From Hyphomonadaceae bacterium (GTDB taxonomy: Bacteria > Pseudomonadota > Alphaproteobacteria > Caulobacterales > Hyphomonadaceae): DNA of 13,519 bases. The position numbers and the translations under genes were made by a program. The first letter of the stretch is position 1. Every line of letters starts with the position of its first letter. The stretch is taken from assembly GCA_030696545.1 (NCBI GenBank), contig JAUYSA010000317.1, positions 1 through 13,519 of the forward strand. The letters are read 5' to 3'. Of the stretch, positions 1 through 6,521 are shown piece by piece. Under the pieces are notes generated by a model, which did no database searches, had not been told where the DNA came from, and saw only the letters and a list, made by a program, of their open reading frames with translations.

Positions 1-29
1 TGTGAACAGGCGTGGAATAAGGACCCCGT
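1..29 (+). repeat. IS21 left terminal inverted repeat
   Basis: The first 29 bases align with the reverse complement of 2454-2482 at about 20 of 29 positions. They share the TGT tip, GGCG at positions 9-12 and GGACCCCGT at 21-29. A perfect 6-bp palindrome with a TTTT loop (ACCCCG/CGGGGT, 23-38) begins inside the repeat. A second GGGACCCC copy follows at 54-61, consistent with several transposase binding sites per IS21 end. Confidence 0.8.
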
Positions 30-81
30 TTTCGGGGTTATAGGCGTCCAATCGGGACCCCGGTGACGATGGGGTTCAGTG

Positions 82-104
82 TGCCTCCGGTTTTGCCGGA
101 GGCA
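82..104 (+). promoter_or_regulatory. Hairpin sequestering the istA ribosome binding site
   Basis: A perfect 9-bp stem (82-90 paired with 96-104) with a 5-base TTTTG loop includes the GGAGG Shine-Dalgarno sequence at 98-102. This lies 9 bases before the ATG at 112. In transcripts that enter the IS from outside, the stem would hide the ribosome binding site. Similar sequestration limits transposase synthesis in other insertion sequences such as IS10 and IS50. The pairing is visible; the regulatory role is inferred. Confidence 0.5.
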
Positions 105-111
105 GGTTGGG

Positions 112-1611
112 ATGCTGGTCGTGGAGACGATTGCGAAGATACGCCGTGCCCATTTTGTTCAGGGCAAGTCGATCAAGGCGATCTGCCGCGAGCTGGGTGT
201 CTCCCGGAAGGTCGTGCGGAAGGTTGTGCGCAGCGGCGCGACCGAGTTTTCCTACGAGCGGAAGGTCCAGCCCAAGCCGAAGATCGGACCGATCAAGGAC
301 GCGCTCGATGCGTTGCTGGCGACCAACGAGGCGCGGCCAGCACGCGAGCGGCTCACGGCGGTGCGGATCTTCGAGGAAGTCCGCGCGATGGGCTTTGAGG
401 GCGGATACGACGCCATCCGTCGGTATGTTCATGACTGGCGGGAGGAGCAGTCATCGGCCACGGCGGCGGCCTTCGTGCCGCTGAGCTTTGCGTCGGGCGA
501 GGCGTTCCAGTTCGACTGGAGCCACGAGGTCGTACTCATCAATGGGACGACGGTGACCGTGAAGGTCGCCCACGTCCGGCTCTGCCACAGCCGCATGCTG
601 TTCGCGCGTGCGTATCCGCGCGAGACCCAGGAGATGGTGTTCGACGCCCACGACCGAGCGTTCGCCTTCTTCAGGGGCGCGTGCACGCGCGGCATCTACG
701 ACAACATGAAGACGGCGGTCGATGCGATCTTCGTCGGCAAGGAACGCGCCTACAACCGCCGCTTCCTGCAGATGAGTGGCCATTATCTGGTCGAGCCTGT
801 GGCCTGTACGCCAGCCTCAGGCTGGGAGAAGGGGCAGGTCGAGAACCAGGTCGGCCTGGTGCGCGAGCGCTTCTTCTCACCGCGGCTGCGGGTGAAGAGC
901 TATGAGGAGCTGAACGCCTGGCTCCTGGACCAGTGCATCGCCTACGCAAAGGCTCATCGCCATCCCGAGTTCCGCGATCAGACGGTGTGGGAGGCGTTCG
1001 AGGCGGAGCGGCCGAGTCTCGTTCCTTACGCAGGCCGGTTCGACGGCTTCCACGCAACGCCCGCCTCGGTGTCGAAGACCTGCCTGGTCCGGTTCGACAA
1101 CAACAAGTACTCGGTCATGGCGAGCGCTGTCGGCCGCCCGGTCGAGATCCGCGCCTATGCCGACCGGATCGAGTTGCGCCAGGATGGGCGCCTTGTCGGC
1201 GAGCATCCCCGCTGCTTCGGACGCGACCAGACAGTCTATGATCCCTGGCATTATGTGCCTGTGCTGGCGCGCAAGCCGGGTGCGCTGCGCAATGGCGCGC
1301 CGTTCAAGGACTGGGTCCTGCCCGCCAGCCTTGAACGCGTCCGCCGCAAGCTGGCTGGTTCCAGCGATGGCGACCGGCAGATGGTCGATATCCTGACCAC
1401 GGTGCTAAGCGACGGGCTGCCCGCGGTCGAGGCCGCCTGCGCCGAGGCGCTGCGAGAGGGCGTCCACTCCGCCGCCGTGATCCTCAACATCCTTGCGCGT
1501 CAGCGCGAGCCGGAGCCCGCGATCACCATCATGACGCCCGATGCGCTCCGCCTGCGGCATGCGCCGGTCGCCGACTGCGCTCGATACGACAACCTGAGGA
1601 GAGCTGTGTGA
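112..1611 (+). CDS. istA: IS21-family transposase IstA
   Basis: The 499-residue DDE transposase has the usual IstA length. An N-terminal helix-turn-helix region (about residues 17-40, with IKAICRELGVSRKVVRKVVR) should bind the IS ends. The catalytic RNase H-like core shows the IS21 triad: D135 in FQFDW, D197 in GIYDNMKTAV and E244 in KGQVENQVGLVRERF. The rest forms the C-terminal domain of the family. The ATG at 112 is chosen because GGAGG stands 9 bases upstream and the protein then begins MLVVETIAKIRR as relatives do; an in-frame GTG at 79 has no such site. The stop codon overlaps the start of istB by one base (TGATG), implying translational coupling. No frameshift or missing catalytic residue is seen. 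Confidence 0.95.
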   Translation: MLVVETIAKIRRAHFVQGKSIKAICRELGVSRKVVRKVVRSGATEFSYERKVQPKPKIGPIKDALDALLATNEARPARERLTAVRIFEEVRAMGFEGGYDAIRRYVHDWREEQSSATAAAFVPLSFASGEAFQFDWSHEVVLINGTTVTVKVAHVRLCHSRMLFARAYPRETQEMVFDAHDRAFAFFRGACTRGIYDNMKTAVDAIFVGKERAYNRRFLQMSGHYLVEPVACTPASGWEKGQVENQVGLVRERFFSPRLRVKSYEELNAWLLDQCIAYAKAHRHPEFRDQTVWEAFEAERPSLVPYAGRFDGFHATPASVSKTCLVRFDNNKYSVMASAVGRPVEIRAYADRIELRQDGRLVGEHPRCFGRDQTVYDPWHYVPVLARKPGALRNGAPFKDWVLPASLERVRRKLAGSSDGDRQMVDILTTVLSDGLPAVEAACAEALREGVHSAAVILNILARQREPEPAITIMTPDALRLRHAPVADCARYDNLRRAV

Positions 1612-2339
1612 TGGAACGTTCCGAGATCATGTCCGCCATGGGCGAGCTCAAGCTCTATGGCATGAAGTCTGCGTTCGACGAGATCATCGCCACCGCGGTC
1701 AAGCGCCAGCACGAGCCCCAGCGGATCGTCGGCGACCTGCTCACCGCCGAGATCACCGAGAAGCAGGCGCGCTCGATCAAGTACCAGATCACCATCGCCA
1801 AGCTGCCGTTGGCGAAGGACATCGATGACTTCACGTTCGACGGCGCGCCGGTCAACGAGACCCTGGTGCGCGACCTCGCCGGAGGCGACTTCCTGAACCA
1901 TCAGCGCAACGTCGTTCTGGTCGGCGGCACAGGGACTGGCAAGACGCATCTGGCCATCGCCATCGCACGAGCCTGCATCCGCGCTGGCGCTCGCGGCCGG
2001 TTCTTCAACACCGTCGATCTGGTCAACAAACTCGAGGCCGAGACCCGCGCCGGAAGGCAGGGCCGCATGGCCGATTATCTCTCCCGTATGGACTTCATCA
2101 TCCTCGACGAACTTGGCTACCTGCCGTTCGCTCAGTCCGGTGGTCAGCTCCTGTTCCACCTGGTCAGCCGGCTCTACGAGCAGACCTCGGTCATCGTCAC
2201 CACCAACCTCGCGTTCGGGGAGTGGCCCTCGGTGTTCGGCGACGCCAAGATGACCACCGCGCTGCTCGACCGGCTGACGCATCACTGCGACATCCTCGAG
2301 ACCGGCAATGAAAGCTGGCGGTTCAAGAACCGCGCCTGA
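1611..2339 (+). CDS. istB: IS21-family helper ATPase IstB
   Basis: This 242-residue AAA+ ATPase of the DnaC/IstB type assembles with IstA and target DNA during IS21 transposition. Visible motifs are Walker A GGTGTGKT (105-112), Walker B FIILDELG (162-169), the sensor-1 region TTNL (197-200) and an RLTHH arginine region near 221. The N-terminal 70 residues are the helical IstB extension. The ATG at 1611 overlaps the istA stop (TGATG) and follows a GAGGAG ribosome binding site at about 1596-1601. A GTG one codon earlier is the alternative start. Length and motifs are normal and the gene looks intact. Confidence 0.95.
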   Translation: MERSEIMSAMGELKLYGMKSAFDEIIATAVKRQHEPQRIVGDLLTAEITEKQARSIKYQITIAKLPLAKDIDDFTFDGAPVNETLVRDLAGGDFLNHQRNVVLVGGTGTGKTHLAIAIARACIRAGARGRFFNTVDLVNKLEAETRAGRQGRMADYLSRMDFIILDELGYLPFAQSGGQLLFHLVSRLYEQTSVIVTTNLAFGEWPSVFGDAKMTTALLDRLTHHCDILETGNESWRFKNRA

Positions 2340-2358
2340 GGCTTCAGCAAACCATCGT

Positions 2359-2409
2359 CATCGGCTGCGCCGTCGCTCCGCCTACGGCTCCGCGACGCCG
2401 CAGCCGATG
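2359..2409 (+). terminator. Strong stem-loop after istB
   Basis: An 18-base arm (2359-2376) pairs with 2392-2409 at 17 of 18 positions across a 15-base loop. It begins 20 bases after the istB stop, inside the IS. There is no T-tract, so a classical intrinsic terminator is not proven. It may still end or protect the istAB transcript, or it may be a repeat element captured by the IS. Confidence 0.45.
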
Positions 2410-2453
2410 CGCTCCAATCCGAGCGTCAGGCGGGGTCCCTTTTGCAATCCTAT

Positions 2454-2482
2454 ACGGGGTCCCGTTCCGGCGCCGTTTGACA
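2454..2482 (-). repeat. IS21 right terminal inverted repeat
   Basis: Read in complement, this begins TGTCAAACGGCG and runs to GGGACCCCGT, matching the left end of the element. A second GGGGTCCC core lies 24 bases further in (2432-2439). The outer tip TGACA at 2478-2482 marks the junction with the interrupted gene. Confidence 0.8.
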
Positions 2483-2689
2483 TTCCATTCGCACGTGGAT
2501 GACGAATGGGCCATTGTTCGCCACCAGGGCGCTATTTCACTGGTCGTTCCGAATTTCGGATCTGGCCTCGGGACAGCTGGGTTTCTCGACGCCGTGGCGG
2601 CGTTCGCGTTGTCGGCAACTGATCGCTGGGAGCAGATCTTGCCAGACACGCTGCCGGCGATCGTGAGGATTCAAGATGCTGACGCCTGA
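2483..2689 (+). pseudogene. 3' remnant of a JAMM/MPN-like isopeptidase gene cut by IS21
   Basis: The frame stays open from the IS junction to a TGA at 2687-2689, about 68 codons. It overlaps the downstream E1-like gene by 14 bases, as expected of an operon neighbour. The fragment begins FHSHVDDEW, then a helix-like segment, a strand AISLVVPNFG, and later AAFALSATDRWEQIL. I read SHVD as the Ser-x-x-Asp of the JAMM zinc motif, followed by the usual helix and strand. The upstream HxH half would have been severed by the IS. Alternatively HSH itself could be the His pair, in which case the Asp spacing is wrong. Bacterial ubiquitin-like operons often place a JAMM deubiquitinase just before the E1. 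An in-frame TTG at 2477 lies inside the IS end, so a short product is conceivable but would lack catalytic parts. The family call is tentative; the truncation is clear. Confidence 0.55.
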
Positions 2690-4076
2690 GCAAGAGAACG
2701 CTCGCACGTTGATGAAGTTGATGGGGTTGTCAGAGGATGAAGCCGTTCAGAAATTGAAATGGCGCGTCGCCATCTCTGCCACAGGATCGGCTGGCGAGCG
2801 GCTTGCCTTGCTGATCAAACAGGTCGTCGGCCTGACTGTCGAGGTGGTCGCGATCGAAGATCAGCCCGATCTCGAGTTTGCGATCAACGGACCACCCGCG
2901 GGTCAAGCCCCGCTCCAAATACTGGCGACAATTGATGCACAGGGCATGGTCGCATGGTCGCCATCGAATTCTGGCCGCGCGCCAGCTGGTGACATGCCGC
3001 CTGATGTCGCGATGAAAATCGCGGCCTGCTATGCAGCCGGCTACATCCTCTCCGAATGGCGCGGCGGCGAGCATTGCGCTGCTCTACCCCGCCCCTTTGC
3101 CGTGGATTTCGCGAAGCTCGGCATCACGCCAGCACTGGCCAATCAGGCGATCGACATGAGCGCTAGCGTTCTTGTCGGCGGCGGCGGCGTGGCGAACGGG
3201 TTTCTCTGGGCGGCTGAAGAGCTGTTGCTGACGGGTCGCTTGCTGATCGTTGACCCCAAGACAGTATCCAAGGGCAATCTCAACCGCTGTCTTCTGTTCA
3301 CCGAGGCCGACTTGGGAGAAAACAAGGCCGAGGTGCTCGCCCGAAACGTTCGTATCGGCAATCTTGAACTGGTTCCGTTTGTCGGCTCATTCGACGCTGT
3401 CGTCCGAGCGAGACAACGGGTCAAACAAGCGATCGTCACGGTCGATAGCCGCGCTGCCCGCCGGGTGATTCAGAATGGACTCCCGCTGGAAGTTCTGGAC
3501 GCCTCGACGACTGACGTTACGTCTGTGGTGGTTCACAGCCACGCCCAACCGACGGATGGGGCCTGCCTCGCCTGTATCTACAAGCACAATCCTGCGGAAG
3601 ACGAACGTGAGCTCAGCATTGCCGAAGGCCTTGGCATCTCCGTGGCCGAGGTAAAGCAGGACTTCATCGATGCCACACTAGCCCGCAAGCTATGCGGCAT
3701 CCATCCTGGCCTTGATGAAGCAGCGTTGATCAATACGCAGCTGACCAGCCTCTACAAGCAGCTGTGCGGCGCACAGTCGCTTCTCACGAACGCGGGAGAG
3801 CAGGCACTGGCTCCTTTTGCTTTCGTTTCAAATTTGGCCGGGGCGCTGCTGGCTCTCGAACTCTTGAAATTCAGCGCTGACCGCGAGGCGGCGACACAGT
3901 CGCACTATCTTACGCTTGATCCGTGGCGACCGCCGCACAAATTGGCCCGCCGCGTCTATGGCCGCGCGGCCGACTGCGGGTTTTGTGCTGATCCGGCAAA
4001 CCTGAGCGTTCTCGCCTCCGTATGGCCAGAATGGCTTGGGTCGGGCGATGATGGCCCCAGTGAAGCAGCTGCGTAA
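2676..4076 (+). CDS. E1-like ThiF-family adenylyltransferase (BilD-like, putative)
   Basis: This 466-residue protein should use ATP to adenylate the C-terminus of a ubiquitin-like protein. Residues about 1-155 form an extension without recognisable active-site motifs. The ThiF/E1 Rossmann domain follows: glycine-rich loop VGGGGVANG (167-175), ribose-binding D193 in LLIVDPKTV, the NLNR motif (201-204), K217 in GENKAEVL and D257 in VTVDSRAARR. CLAC (C297, C300) and CGFC (C434, C437) make a likely zinc site. C340 and C364 are candidates for the thioester cysteine. The third loop glycine (as in GxGGxG) is alanine here. The ATG at 2676 has GAGGA 6 bases upstream and overlaps the truncated JAMM-like frame. 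Length, extension and position after a JAMM-like gene resemble BilD of Bil anti-phage operons. Cap2 of CBASS is less likely, as no fused E2 domain is evident. Biosynthetic MoeB/ThiF is unlikely given the extension. Confidence 0.8.
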   Translation: MLTPEQENARTLMKLMGLSEDEAVQKLKWRVAISATGSAGERLALLIKQVVGLTVEVVAIEDQPDLEFAINGPPAGQAPLQILATIDAQGMVAWSPSNSGRAPAGDMPPDVAMKIAACYAAGYILSEWRGGEHCAALPRPFAVDFAKLGITPALANQAIDMSASVLVGGGGVANGFLWAAEELLLTGRLLIVDPKTVSKGNLNRCLLFTEADLGENKAEVLARNVRIGNLELVPFVGSFDAVVRARQRVKQAIVTVDSRAARRVIQNGLPLEVLDASTTDVTSVVVHSHAQPTDGACLACIYKHNPAEDERELSIAEGLGISVAEVKQDFIDATLARKLCGIHPGLDEAALINTQLTSLYKQLCGAQSLLTNAGEQALAPFAFVSNLAGALLALELLKFSADREAATQSHYLTLDPWRPPHKLARRVYGRAADCGFCADPANLSVLASVWPEWLGSGDDGPSEAAA

Positions 4077-4142
4077 TCAGTTCGTCGGTATCGCTACGCA
4101 TCCATGATCAGCTCGCCATCGAGCGGCTTACAACGGACCGAC

Positions 4143-4159
4143 GGGCAATGGACTTGCCC
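4143..4159. terminator. Small hairpin between convergent genes
   Basis: GGGCAA and TTGCCC flank a 5-base loop, 66 bases after the E1-like stop and 78 bases from the integrase stop. It is followed by ATTTG only, so it would be a weak terminator at best. It is the only clear stem in this 161-base gap. Confidence 0.2.
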
Positions 4160-4237
4160 ATTTGATCACCGTTTGCTCTCATTTTCCGCGAGCATGCTAC
4201 TGTCTAACTGCTTGGCCTCGACGCAGGTAAGTGTCTG

Positions 4238-5530
4238 CTATGGCCTCGCCTCCGCTTTCGTGCGCGCGACACAGCGGTCATCTTTCAATGCCGGCGCAGC
4301 AAGCTTCGCAGCGATCTGACGCCCGATTTCATCGGCAGCTCGCCGAAGCGGCGTGTCTGCCAGGTGCGCATACCGCTGCGTTGTGGACGCCTGTCGGTGA
4401 CCGAGGATACCGCCGATGAGCGGAAGCCCAACCCCACCACTCGCACCAACGCTGGCGAACGTGTGCCTCAAGTCGTGAATGCGGACATCGCCGATGCCGG
4501 CCGCCTTGCGGATGCGACACCACTCCTTCGAGAGTCCATCGAAGTGCCCGTCCGAGCGCGCGGCCGGAAACACCCACTTTGCATTGTCGTTCGCCCATTC
4601 GCGCTCGGCCACCAGCAGGTCGATGGCAGCACCGGCCAGAGGAATGATCTTTGCGCCGGTCTTGCTGCTCTCGAGCCGGAGCATCCCGAACTCAAAGTCC
4701 ACTTCGGGCCATTTCAGGGCTTCAATCTCGCCGCGACGCGCACCCGTCAGGATGAGGAGCCGGATGATGGTTGCTGCCTTGCCAGCTGTTGGCGAGGCAG
4801 CGGGCGTATCGAGCGCCTGACCGAGCTGTCTGATCTCAGCTGCGCTTAGGTAGCGGTGCCGCTTCTGGCTTGGAGCCAGTTTGACCCCCAATGCCGGATT
4901 CCGCTCAATCAGCCTTTGATCCACTGCGAAGGACAGGATTGACGACAGCAGGCGGATCGTACGGGCAGCTGTGCCTGCACCTCCCTTGACGTTGACGAGG
5001 CCCCGCTTCCTACCCTTCCGCTTGGTGCGAGAGTCTCCCTTGGCGATCTGATTGCGAAGGTGCTCGATGTCACTTCTCGTCAGATCGACGACGGCGCGGT
5101 GTCCAATCAGGGGTTTCAGGTGATGATTGGCCTGCGCCACCTCGTTAGCGATATTCTGCGGGGAGCGAGCTTCGCCGGTCCGTCGATTGGTCGTGACACC
5201 CGTTGTCGACCAGATGTCGATGAGCTCGGCAACCGTTGCAGCCGTCCGATGGCGAAGGCGCTCCTCCGCTGGATCTTCCCCTAGCCCCGCTTTCCGCAGA
5301 ACCGCTTTGGCTTCAATCCGGGCCTCGTCCACGGTCGATGTTCCGTAGACGCCGACGGTGAGTTTCCTGAGCCTCGCCTTGCGACCGCCGCCCACACGAT
5401 ACTGAACGACGAATGTCTTCTTGCCAGCGGGCCTGACGCGAAGTCCGAACATCGGAAGCTCGTCGTCCCAATAGATGCGATCCACCGCTTCGGGCATCAC
5501 CGCATCGACAGATCGTTTGGTCAGGCGCAC
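4238..5530 (-). CDS. Tyrosine-recombinase integrase (DUF4102/P4-like)
   Basis: This 430-residue site-specific recombinase should integrate and excise the element at the tRNA-Thr site nearby. The N-terminal about 90 residues match the arm-binding DUF4102 type (WDDELPMFGLRVRPAGKKTFVV region). A core-binding SAM-like domain spans about 95-210. The catalytic domain has all expected residues: R265 in LTGARRGE, K290 in SSKTG, H352 and R355 in HDLRHTF, H378 in LGHRQ and Y387 in TTQRYAHL. The start is a GTG at 5530 preceded by a G-rich stretch; no better ATG is seen. Its 5' end faces the tRNA fragment about 280 bp away, the usual layout at the end of a genomic island. The protein looks complete. Confidence 0.93.
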   Translation of the reverse strand: MRLTKRSVDAVMPEAVDRIYWDDELPMFGLRVRPAGKKTFVVQYRVGGGRKARLRKLTVGVYGTSTVDEARIEAKAVLRKAGLGEDPAEERLRHRTAATVAELIDIWSTTGVTTNRRTGEARSPQNIANEVAQANHHLKPLIGHRAVVDLTRSDIEHLRNQIAKGDSRTKRKGRKRGLVNVKGGAGTAARTIRLLSSILSFAVDQRLIERNPALGVKLAPSQKRHRYLSAAEIRQLGQALDTPAASPTAGKAATIIRLLILTGARRGEIEALKWPEVDFEFGMLRLESSKTGAKIIPLAGAAIDLLVAEREWANDNAKWVFPAARSDGHFDGLSKEWCRIRKAAGIGDVRIHDLRHTFASVGASGGVGLPLIGGILGHRQASTTQRYAHLADTPLRRAADEIGRQIAAKLAAPALKDDRCVARTKAEARP

Positions 5531-5578
5531 CGGAACCCCCGTTTTTGCTCTATTTCTGAGACCCTAGCGCGAGATTTC

Positions 5579-5600
5579 TGGGCATCACCTGGGCATCACC
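5579..5600. repeat. Tandem 11-bp repeat beside the integrase gene
   Basis: TGGGCATCACC occurs twice head to tail (5579-5589 and 5590-5600), about 50 bp upstream of the integrase start and inside the element end. Tandem direct repeats here commonly serve as integrase arm sites or as operators for an excisionase or repressor. The repeat is exact; the role is inferred. Confidence 0.5.
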
Positions 5601-5807
5601 GTGCACGGGAATCGGAGGTGATTTGAGGAAACAGGAGGAAACGTAAATTGCCATCGAACCTTCCTCGTCTGATGGATTTGCGGACTGTGAGTATCGCTGC
5701 AAACCCTTGTGGCACTGGCAGAATTGCCACGCGATGCTACAGCCGGATATGGAAGGTGGCAGGCGCTGATGCATGTCGACTCAGCCGACTGCGAACGCTC
5801 TGTCTGG
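5601..5807. other. Non-coding element end between integrase and att site
   Basis: No convincing gene is seen. A 74-codon minus-strand frame here has no ribosome binding site or recognisable features. A 6-bp inverted repeat (GTGGCA/TGCCAC, 5709-5714 with 5725-5730) is present. The stretch probably holds the integrase promoter and recombination sites. Confidence 0.35.
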
Positions 5808-5853
5808 ATTCGTAATGCGGGGGTCAGGTGTTCAAGTCACCTAGGCAGCACCA
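5808..5853 (+). repeat. attR-like 3' fragment of tRNA-Thr(CGT)
   Basis: The sequence starts in an anticodon loop of form TTCGTAA (anticodon CGT, Thr). It continues through a variable region, a perfect 5-bp T-stem with loop TTCAAGT (AGGTG/CACCT), an acceptor strand AGGCAGC, discriminator A and an encoded CCA at 5851-5853. The 5' half of a tRNA (acceptor strand, D-arm, 5' anticodon stem) is absent upstream: the four bases that could pair with the acceptor lie too far away. An isolated 3' tRNA half next to an integrase is the standard signature of the distal attachment site of an element inserted in a tRNA gene. The intact tRNA should be at the other end, left of the window. Confidence 0.8.
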
Positions 5854-6015
5854 CTCTTTCCGGCCACGGGGCTACTGATCAACGGACCTATGGCGGCGGC
5901 CGCATTTCTCGACATGCAGATCGTGCTTCACTGGCCTTTGGATCATATCAGCGAGTTGTAGAGCTTGGAGGTCCGGCCAACCGGCGCGCTGGACGGAACA
6001 TCTGGAACGCGCGCT
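5854..6015. other. Intergenic region after the att site
   Basis: This 162-bp stretch lies between the tRNA fragment and the globin stop codon. I see no gene or strong terminator. A loose GCGCGC pair around 5989-6014 could form a weak stem downstream of the minus-strand globin operon. Confidence 0.3.
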
Positions 6016-6519
6016 CTAGCGGGTCGCGGTATCGCGTTTCATAGGCGCGAGTTTTGCCAGTAGCCGGTTCTGGGCTGAGAACGCCACGCCTTCCCGGGTC
6101 ATCGCCGCCTGGAGGACTTCGACGAGGGCGTTGAACTCTGCGGTCGTGACCCCGTGATCGGCGTGGACTGACTTCATGTCGCGTCCCGTGTAGGAGCACC
6201 CGCCGTTGAGTATGTAGCAGAACTGCTCCTTGAGCGTACGTTTCAAGCGCACAAAATCCGACGCCTTGAAGATCTCGGTCAACCGAGAATCCTTCTGCAC
6301 TTGTTCGACGAGATCATCCACAATCCGGCTGATCCCTTCATGTCCATGGAAAGCGGCGAACAGTTCCTGTCCGCCAACTGGCGTCGCGCCGGCATTGGCG
6401 TCGGAGATTGTGTAGGGATCGACTTCCTCCTCGCCGGGAGGAACCGGCGAAGGCGGCTGGCCAAAGGCGGGTGCGGCGAGGAGGATCGCAGAAAGGGCGC
6501 AAATAAAAGCCATGCGCAT
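6016..6519 (-). CDS. Secreted group-1 truncated haemoglobin
   Basis: This 167-residue protein has an N-terminal signal peptide (about residues 1-20, ending APAFG-QP) and a truncated-globin domain (about 50-142). The segment FHGHEGISRIVDDLVEQVQK corresponds to helices A-B, and YTGRDMKSVHADHGV carries the probable proximal haem ligand H119. FNALVEVLQAAM matches the G-helix region. The B10 position, often Tyr in cytosolic family members, appears to be Val. C101 and C108 flank a GG turn and could form a disulphide, fitting an exported protein. It likely binds haem and a diatomic gas in the periplasm; the ligand is unknown. The ATG at 6519 lies 2 nt after the stop of the upstream DUF3034 gene, with GGCGGGG before it, so the two are translationally coupled. 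A second ATG at 6513 is possible. A longer in-frame reading overlaps the upstream gene and is rejected. Confidence 0.85.
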   Translation of the reverse strand: MRMAFICALSAILLAAPAFGQPPSPVPPGEEEVDPYTISDANAGATPVGGQELFAAFHGHEGISRIVDDLVEQVQKDSRLTEIFKASDFVRLKRTLKEQFCYILNGGCSYTGRDMKSVHADHGVTTAEFNALVEVLQAAMTREGVAFSAQNRLLAKLAPMKRDTATR

Positions 6520-6521
6520 GA

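Larger units (their letters stand above)
1..2482 (+). mobile_element. Complete IS21-family insertion sequence
   Basis: The element holds the two-gene istA-istB arrangement diagnostic of IS21: a DDE transposase followed by an overlapping AAA+ helper ATPase. The outer 29 bases at each end are imperfect inverted repeats beginning TGT, and both contain GGACCCCGT. Each end carries a second internal copy of the GACCCC core (left at 22-27 and 56-61; right, in complement, at 2432-2437 and 2456-2461), matching the multiple terminal repeats of IS21 elements. Both reading frames are intact, so the copy may be active. The target duplication cannot be checked because the left flank is outside the window. 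Confidence 0.93.
1..5853. mobile_element. Right-hand part of an integrative element (genomic island)
   Basis: I infer that everything from the window start to 5853 belongs to an integrated element. Its right boundary is an orphan 3' half of a tRNA-Thr gene (5808-5853). A tyrosine-recombinase integrase lies about 280 bp inside that boundary. The cargo seen here is an E1-like gene with a truncated partner, and an IS21 copy has landed inside it. The left end, with the expected intact tRNA-Thr(CGT) gene, lies outside the window. The DNA right of 5853 has an ordinary chromosomal character, ending in the cell-division gene zapA. The left limit given is only the window edge. Confidence 0.55.

Noticed and set aside
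1500..2285. 261-codon open frame antisense to istB
   Set aside because: It mirrors istB in a GC-rich frame, has a low-complexity acidic composition, and lies opposite a gene with clear Walker motifs.
5550..5774. 74-codon minus-strand frame upstream of the integrase
   Set aside because: It lacks a ribosome binding site and motifs and covers the tandem repeat and recombination region.
5761..5853. Complete tRNA gene
   Set aside because: Only the 3' half fits. A GCTG that might pair with the acceptor lies about 13 bases too far from the anticodon, and no D-arm is present.
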